This document shows positions 56,976 through 64,000 of a stretch of DNA of 64,000 bases, in pieces (position 1 is the first letter of the stretch; each line of letters begins with the position of its first letter). The stretch spans positions 186,001-250,000 of the forward strand of contig CP053149.1 of NCBI GenBank assembly GCA_014607495.2, given 5' to 3'. Below the pieces are notes generated by a model. The model did no database searches and was not told the DNA's origin. It saw only the letters and a list, made by a program, of their open reading frames with translations. Position numbers and translations under genes: made by a program. Origin of the DNA: Carposina sasakii. Its lineage: Eukaryota > Arthropoda > Insecta > Lepidoptera > Carposinidae.

Positions 56976-58260
56976 ATCTCAGCAAACAAAGCTGAATCCC
57001 TCAGCACAATGTTTTAATGATGAAATGATCAACCATATCCTAACGGATTATATTATGGAGAATTATATATTTATATGTTTTTATCTCAGTCAAGATATTA
57101 TATTTATTTGATTTCATCCATCGTATGGAGTAGTAGTAATAATATAAAATACGTAAATGTAAAACTTTTCCGATGAAACGGACAGTAAAACGGAGACCAA
57201 TGTAAACAGCCCCTCAGTCTTACCCCCTTTCGTATAAACATAAACACAAATTCTGTTATCTTTTCTACTATTATTATATTCAATGCAGAGCTATTGTGCT
57301 AATTAAATCGGGCTATAACCATTAAGTTTTACTCATAGCATACAATACCTATAGATTTTAGCTCCAGTAACATGAACTTTCTCATTAAGAATCAAAATAC
57401 TATGCATCTAGAATTATCCAAGAAACTTTGTTTCTTTGTTACCTCTAACGTTTTATTAACTCACCGAAAAATCTTCTTGTATTTTGACATACATATTAGG
57501 AGTCCGGAGTACCACATAGGCCACATTCTGTAGTCTCACGCGTAACAAGGTCCGCGGCGCAAACAGTTGCGAGCAACAGTTAGTAGACACATAAAACGAT
57601 TTTGAATAATCCCATTAAGGCAGCTCAACAAAACGGCTCGGAACAAGAGCTTAAATATGCACTCATTAGAAGAAAAAACAGATACCATTGACTACAATCG
57701 TTCACGTCTAAATGTTTACTCATTAAGACCCCCCCCTTAACCCCCCAGCGCCCCCAAATCGCTAATTGTTTGCTGCGAGTGTATCGCCCCGTATCTTCAT
57801 CCCCTTTTTAATGAGAACCTTTGCAGTAAACCCCTTTTGCCCCTTAATGTATAAGGTTGTTAAAAACGGAGCCGGAGTACTCTCGTATGGACAAATAAGT
57901 CGCATGCGAGTTTTATTCCACTTTGTGAACAATGACGTGATTTTAATGAGATTCAAACTAAGGCTAACATTCAGGTGTAGTAATTAGAAGGCTCTTATAT
58001 ATAGGGATGGTATTTGCCTGACAAATGCTTATTCATAAAAAAAAATTAACAATCAATGACGTCTTCTCGATTGTCAGAGATGAATATTATTTATTGAATT
58101 TAAGTTTATTTATTGACACGTGTACAGATATAACTAAAAAACTTAGATAAAATAGAAACGTTAACGATATAATATCTAGTTATTGTATCTATTTATGTAT
58201 ATTTTAAACCTGTTTTGTATGCAGATTCAGGAATAACATATTTTGTTTAAATTTTTAGGT

Positions 58261-58300
58261 AACTACTAACAATAACAATACTAAAACATTGTTAGTAGTT
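58261..58300. repeat. 13-bp inverted repeat with 14-nt spacer and T-run
   Basis: AACTACTAACAAT (58261-58273) pairs with ATTGTTAGTAGTT (58288-58300), followed by further T. No function is implied in eukaryotic DNA. Confidence 0.5.
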
Positions 58301-58564
58301 TTTTTTTCCCATCAGTATTCGCCGAACACCGGCTCACGTACCTTTTACTGACACTCCAACTTTTAGCCGAGCACCGATAATGCAATAAGTACATACCTGC
58401 TACTGCAAAACCACTTAATATGATAAACTACTAATGACTGCTTGCACTAAGCTGTTAATCCTAGATTAATTAAGCAATGGATTAACCGTATTATTTGCAT
58501 GCACATAGACAAAAAGACATGTCATACCCAACCACCACTTAAAATTTACATACTCGTACATACA

Positions 58565-58822
58565 TACATAATAATCACGCCTTTATCCCTTACGGGGTAG
58601 GCAGAGCACCAAGGGCCGATAGAACCACATGGTGCCAATTCTGACCAATTTTGGGGGTATAGTTGAGATGTACAAGTTCGGTTAGTAGTGACAGGTGGTC
58701 AGTCTATCGCCTACAAAACACCAAGACCCTCTTGTCCCTCTACTGACTTGTACAGTATGCCCGGGAAGAGAAGCAGCTGTCGTATTATACGTTTTTTTTC
58801 ACTCCCAGAGCAGCATGGAAGA
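58565..58822 (+). repeat. Interspersed repeat family C, near full length
   Basis: Runs from the (TACA)n-like start through AATCACGCCTTTATCCCTTA, CCAATTTTGGGGGTATAGTT, CACCAAGACCCTCTTGTCCC and TTTCACTCCCAGAGCAGCAT. It is the best-preserved copy with 22706-22965. Confidence 0.7.
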
Positions 58823-61800
58823 TAAAATTTAATCAAGAAATTAATCACCCTCTAAGTGAGCCTGTGTCAAAAACATAAAATATCGAATAATAACAGTCTA
58901 TCAGCACAACAAAGCGCGCGATCACGAGAAATTGCGTTCGAAATATAAATGTAATTTTCTCGTTCGTTCGCGAACCGCGAGGAATCAATCCTGCATGAAA
59001 GGAGTGCGACTGATCCAATCAGAGCTGTCCATTATGAGCGGGACTTACATCAGGACTCACGCTTTTGAGGGGTCAAGCACACCGTCTTATCAAAACTATT
59101 TCTTTATTTTATACCTGTATTACCTTAGATTAAAAATTGTGATCTGATATATAGGATAGAATAGTTTTTGACAACCTAAGGTTAATATAATACTTACAGA
59201 TCTGTGTAATCTTTTTGTTATACTTCTTAATATACGTAAGGGACAAGCATGCATGTTTCTATACATTATTAATGTAAACTGTAAGTTTAACTAATAAGAA
59301 AACTTTAGTCACGTTCGTAAGTGTGACACATTCTACCGAAAGCATGCACATGGTTATTATACATTTATAGGTACATTGTAATCTATCAGAAGTTACATTT
59401 TGAATTACTTAACTTCCTATCAACATTAAACTAGATAGTTCACAAGGAGTCTATTGAATGGACGAAGTGAAGAAATGATTTTTCCGATATTAACATGAAA
59501 CTAATGTGATTCCGCTACAGCCGTAAAACAGTTACGGTGTGACAGACGGCCCAAGGGTCCTTCAAGGCCTTTTATACGAGTAGATAAGAAAGGTAACACG
59601 GTTTTAAGTTGGCGAAGTTTATCAGCCATGTCCTAAGCTCGCTGAAAAGGAATTATCCCTTTAGTATATTTCAGGAACGATTGCGATTCTTAAGCCTTTT
59701 GACGGTTAATCTGGGTCTGTTAGTTTGGAATACATTGCTGGGTTTATTAATAACATTTCAACTTTTTGCATTACCGATGAGCAATGTATCGGGTTATGTC
59801 ACACAGAAACATGCAATTATTTATGGGGTAAAGTGGATAGTGAATATTTAGATATGGAATATTTCAGGCTCACTTAGCAAGTACCAATTTTTTCCAGTTT
59901 ATGTTAAAATAGCCCACGATTTCATTCGCATGAAGTTGCTTTACCCGCTCCCGTAGAAATTTCAGGAAATTTCTTATGCTCTACAAGGAACATACACGTC
60001 CATAAATTATAGCTGTGTCCCTCACTCGATAACGAAAGACTTTAAATATTGATCGATTGATGTGACTATTCTAGTCGGGTATATTGGAATAGCCGAGATT
60101 AAGGTAATTGGTTCAACTAGGCTCTATACGTGTATGGTGAATTACTTTATGACTGACAGTTATTATTAAGGTTAGGTAGGTAAGTACTATCAAGGCTATA
60201 CTAATTTGATGGAAAAAATATAGAACAGCACTCAGAGCAGTCATCTATCGGATTGAGAACAATAAAATACTCGTATAATATTACGTCGTTACTAAACTTG
60301 TTCCACCTCGATTGTGCAATTAGAAAATATAATTAAGAACAATAAAATGTGTTTGCAACCAAAATATTATATATGTCTTTGTTTTCTAAATAAAATAAAT
60401 GAGTTAAAAATTAATCAAAAATGTAATTTTTTAAATTTCTTGAGAAGGTTAGAAATATGTTCAGTTCAAACAAACTTATACATGTTTTTTATTTTATACT
60501 TTTTTGTTATAAGTGCCTAGCTACTAATAGATACGCTTCAAGAAACATGCTCAACATGCTCGGCAGCAAGAAGTTTTCGTCTTATTTCGTTTTTAAACTT
60601 ATATGTGAGAATGGTTGTTACGCAACTTGAAATCGATATAGATCCTAAACAGTTAGTCGAATCGAAAAATTTTGAAAGAAACCTAAAAATAATTTTTAAA
60701 CACCTATTCAACGATACCCCACTCGATATAGTTTATCGGTTCTAATTTTTTTCATTTTCACAATATGGCGTCCAGTAGTCGCCATATTGGATTTTCACTA
60801 ACGTCATATCTTTAGTGACACACGCCGGACTAAGAGGAAACGTTTGATGTATGAATCATAAAAATCGGCCGAGGCGTTTGGTCTGTATAGTGCTTCAAAG
60901 GAACATATAAACATACATACATACATAGCCTGTTAAACACAATACCACTCCTTTGCGTCGCGCAGTCGGGTAAAAAATGCAAGACTGTGTTGTCGAATCT
61001 CAAACGCAGACAAGTCCTCTGTAGCGATTTTCATTTAATTTTGCTTATTTCACAAAATACCTATACGTTAATCTTATCTTGACTTCCATAAATATAAAAT
61101 AGCTCAAACTCTTCATGCAGTCATCAACAACATCACGAAACAAGACATACGCCAATTACAACCCGTTGTAAGTTCGGCACCGCTTCAGTTAGAATAGGAA
61201 TGCTTGGACTAAACCGGAATCGATAGGGTTTAGCGGCTTTGTGCCAGAGTTCCTCCCCTAAGCCGACGACGAACTTCTCCAAGAGTTCGTAGTTATTAAA
61301 TTGCGGAGCTCTAGAACTTTCTGTTTCTATGCGAGATTTCAAGTGTAAATTAGAATTTGGATTTCGGTGAATTGTCATTAGAATGGTTGTAAAGTTCAAA
61401 TTGGGGGTAACTAGGCTGCTTATTCATCATACTAATAATAAAATTGCAAATACTCTTGCCTTTCTTTCGTTCAGTAACTATGGTTACTGCATAGTCTCTT
61501 TTTTATGAAACGGCTAAACATGTTAGTAGAATTTTCAAGCAATCACTTCTTATTATTCTTAAAAATGTCCAATAAGATGTTCAATAAATAGCCACTTTAT
61601 ATTATTAAGTACATGAAAAAAACTATTTTAGGTTATGCTTACAATCTTCAATAAAAACACCATTATGCCCTCATTTACCACATGGAAGGTAAAATATGGT
61701 AGGTGCCATAAGAATCATAATAGTGACAGCTACATAGGCAACATAGGCATTTAATTTGTTTATCTACTTATTTCCAACCTCTTCGGAGATCACAGGCGTG

Positions 61801-62064
61801 ACTATATGTACTACATCAGCATCGTATTATTCTTCTCTCCGACTTTTCAACTAAAACCTATCCTCATAAGCCGGTACCATTTGAATGAATTAAAGTTATA
61901 GCAGTATGATCACCGCGAGGTCCGCCCTCCCCGGGAGGGAGGATTAAGGCTCAGCAGATTTAATTTAATAATCCGAGGAGGTTTCCTTCGAACGCGCAAT
62001 AAAATATGATTTTACAAGAGCATCCTACAATAACACACAGATAAATAAATAAATGGGAATACAT

Positions 62065-62255
62065 AATCTGATGCGGGGTTTCACTAGAATATATCAGCTG
62101 CATACAGATCCGTACATATCGTAAGAGTTGACTAAGGAACTAGGGCATTCTCAGAGTGATAATAACTTGACACTGATCATTTACATCTGTCCCCGCTATG
62201 TTAAACGCAGCTGTGGGTTCTCCTTTATGATCCTCCAGCTCTGGCTACCCTGGTT
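62065..62255 (+). repeat. Interspersed repeat family I, most complete copy
   Basis: Contains AATCTGATGCGGGGTTTCAC, TAGAATATATCAGCTGCATA, TAAGAGTTGACTAAGGAACT, GTCCCCGCTATGTTAAACGC and TGATCCTCCAGCTCTGGCTA. It is directly followed by a family D unit. Confidence 0.55.
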
Positions 62256-62261
62256 TTTAGG

Positions 62262-62575
62262 TCGTCAACGTTCCCGAAAAGTACGGAATCTCCTCATCAT
62301 CACGATCATTTTTCTCCATGGAAGCATACTCGTACCTGAGAAGTGTCTGGTTCCCAAGATATTAGCGTCCAAAGTTGAGAAAGTAGACTGCATTTTTTTT
62401 TGCGCGTAGCAAGATTTTTTCACGAGAAATATTTAATATATGTCTATGTAAAAACAAGCCTAAAAAATTTACATCGTTTCCCAGCATTTTTTGGCATAGA
62501 TTTACTTTATTTCATGTATAAAGTACGTACCCTTCGTTAAGGGTGGCAACGAAAAAACATCCTGTATACATCTTG
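62262..62575 (+). mobile_element. Family D, single-arm (unit) copy
   Basis: From GGTCGTCAACGTTCCCGAAA to GGTGGCAACGAAAAAACATC and CTGTATA. Because it is not a dimer, it shows the likely ancestral unit of about 320 bp. The first dozen bases of the left terminus (TACAGGGTG) are missing at the junction with family I. Confidence 0.7.
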
Positions 62576-64000
62576 TGTCTCACCAAGTTGGTCACACCTG
62601 ATAACTGATAGGTATATAATAATTAACAGGGCCGACTTTTACATATCACAAATATTAGCTATTTATTAAAACATCCTTAGATGTCCGTAAAAGCCTCATA
62701 TCATCCGAGAAACCCAAGAAATTATTTAAAAGTACGTTTTAGTGAAATTAAATTCTGTACATGTTTATGTTACACGTTTTAACGCAGGTTGTATGCATTG
62801 TAACATTTGTTACATACTCCGTCTGATTCTACAGGGAAAACTTGTAAAACATTTTTATTTGAATTCTCACGACGTATTCATAATGTAAAATTGAGATATT
62901 ACAAAGTCTTGTTATGCCGAATGTAATTTGTTTGTATGTACGAGTAAGTAACTGAAATCTTGAGACTTCTAGTTTTATATACATCGGAGCTATAGGGATC
63001 GAAATATGGTAAAGATGATTTTACCGTGCCGCTTTTTTCCTTGTCTTGGCAAATTGTAGTAACAGTGTACTCGTAGTAGTAAAATATACATATACCAACG
63101 GCTATGTTTTTATAGCCACGTGAGCATATAGCGGGGTCAGAAACGACCAGTAACAGGCAGTGACTATCGGTAAAGAATGCTTTTGAGAACTCAGATAAAA
63201 GTGGGTAGTTAAACCCCCACACTAATTTTATCGATAAAATGAAGTGTACAACATGCAAACCTTAAAATATCGCTAACTCTATCCCGGACACACTGTATAA
63301 GTAATGAAATGGTAGAGACTTGGACTCGAGCACACTTTAAATTGCTCATCCGATAAGCTACCAAATATTCAAAAACAGTCAACAACAGCGTCTTTCTTGT
63401 GTATAACAACGCCGGAGGCAACAGAATGCGGTCGCTGGATTTCCCAAGACTCTGTGCATTTTGTTAGGGAAATGTGCGAATTTTTGTCAACATATGGATA
63501 GAATAGAATAACAGCAAGAGTTTGAAGTCGTTATAAACATGCGAATATATTTATTGAGTGAGTCACACACAAGTTATATGTTTCTACAATATAGCTAGAA
63601 ACCATGTGATACTATAAAAATAAGTGAAAGCAGAAACAATAAAATGTACGCAGCATACGGTCAGGTATGGGTATTTCCGTGCAGATTTGTTTCGATCGTG
63701 AAAGCGAAATATTGCTCTACATATACACTGGTTCTGCTATCCTCCTCGTCTATTAGACAACGTATACGAAATAACTAATTGTAACTGAATTTCAGTTGAT
63801 ATTTAAACTGAAATCGCAGAGCAAATCCAACCTTTCTAATTATATGCCAATGCATCGGCGCTTATTACAAAATCCAATATATCCGAGCTGTCATGGAAAC
63901 GGCAAAGTCGCGCCACGGCGCGTTGAATGCGCGGCAATTCTATATTTCTCTGAATTAGTGCTTGACAGATTCATTAAATATTGCTTTCTAATGCTAGATG

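Larger units (their letters stand above)
49104..64000 (-). other. Intron upstream of the first exon in view (more than 14.8 kb); no further exon seen
   Basis: I scanned the minus strand for GC-rich, GT/AG-bounded Ig-type blocks (W 12-14 residues after a Cys; YxC) and found none. The 5' exons must lie right of the window. Repeats listed separately occupy about one third. Gene-free stretches 53856-55717, 56976-58564, 58823-62064 and 62576-64000 hold short frames without recognisable domains. They also hold GC-richer unique islands at 54600-54720, 56510-56580, 58960-59060 and 63890-63950. Confidence 0.7.

Noticed and set aside
58261..58310. Stem-loop followed by T-run as a terminator
   Set aside because: Rho-independent termination is a bacterial feature. 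All other evidence here is animal genomic DNA.
61133..61399. 88-codon minus-strand open frame
   Set aside because: No recognisable domain, no splice context, composition like the intron; not supported as a gene.
62899..63258. 119-codon minus-strand open frame
   Set aside because: Long for the region but AT-rich with no domain, signal or splice evidence. Likely chance.

Overview
The window is AT-rich animal genomic DNA. It is dense in short interspersed repeats and has only a few short GC-rich coding blocks, each bordered by good GT/AG splice sites. The repeat types point to a moth or butterfly (Lepidoptera): tRNA-derived SINEs carrying a TTCGAATCCCGG-type B box, Helitron-like ends of the form GTCGCGGGCGTCCACTAGT, and decayed RTE- and Jockey-type LINE tails. 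The species call is inference.

The only host gene I can support lies on the minus strand. Five exons, in transcription order 48944-49103, 33318-33507, 32907-33010, 32413-32556 and 26165-26319, join with matching phases and encode part of a Sidestep-family immunoglobulin-superfamily cell-surface protein. The order is end of one Ig domain, VKYAP-C linker, next Ig domain, GKP linker, FN3 domain. Drosophila Sidestep proteins are membrane partners of Beaten-path proteins in motor-axon guidance and synaptic matching. The 5' exons (signal peptide and first Ig domains) must lie beyond the right edge, because the first intron exceeds 14.8 kb. A candidate membrane-anchor and C-terminal exon sits at 7923-8078, but its phase does not join directly to the last secure exon. 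The FN3 exon carries a one-base frameshift near 32510-32516; it is either an assembly error or a disabling mutation.

Everything else is intron, downstream sequence and repeats. Left part (1-26 kb): hAT-like end, foldback family A, SINE families B, F and H, repeat C, Helitron-like pieces, a TTAA-flanked palindromic element and several unique GC-rich islands that could be conserved regulatory DNA. Middle (26-49 kb): the exons, LINE fragments, a Harbinger-like MITE, a TATA-flanked MITE, a nested LINE inside a family A copy with 12-bp target duplications, and a hAT MITE with a perfect 8-bp duplication. Right part (49-64 kb): a 723-bp foldback (family D), a strange copy of D interleaved block by block with family A, RTE LINE debris and further C, D, F and I copies.

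I found no true tRNA, rRNA, CRISPR array or prokaryote-type system. The most useful observations are the FN3 frameshift, the interleaved D/A mosaic at 51.7-52.4 kb, and the unclassified foldback family A with 9-12 bp target duplications.
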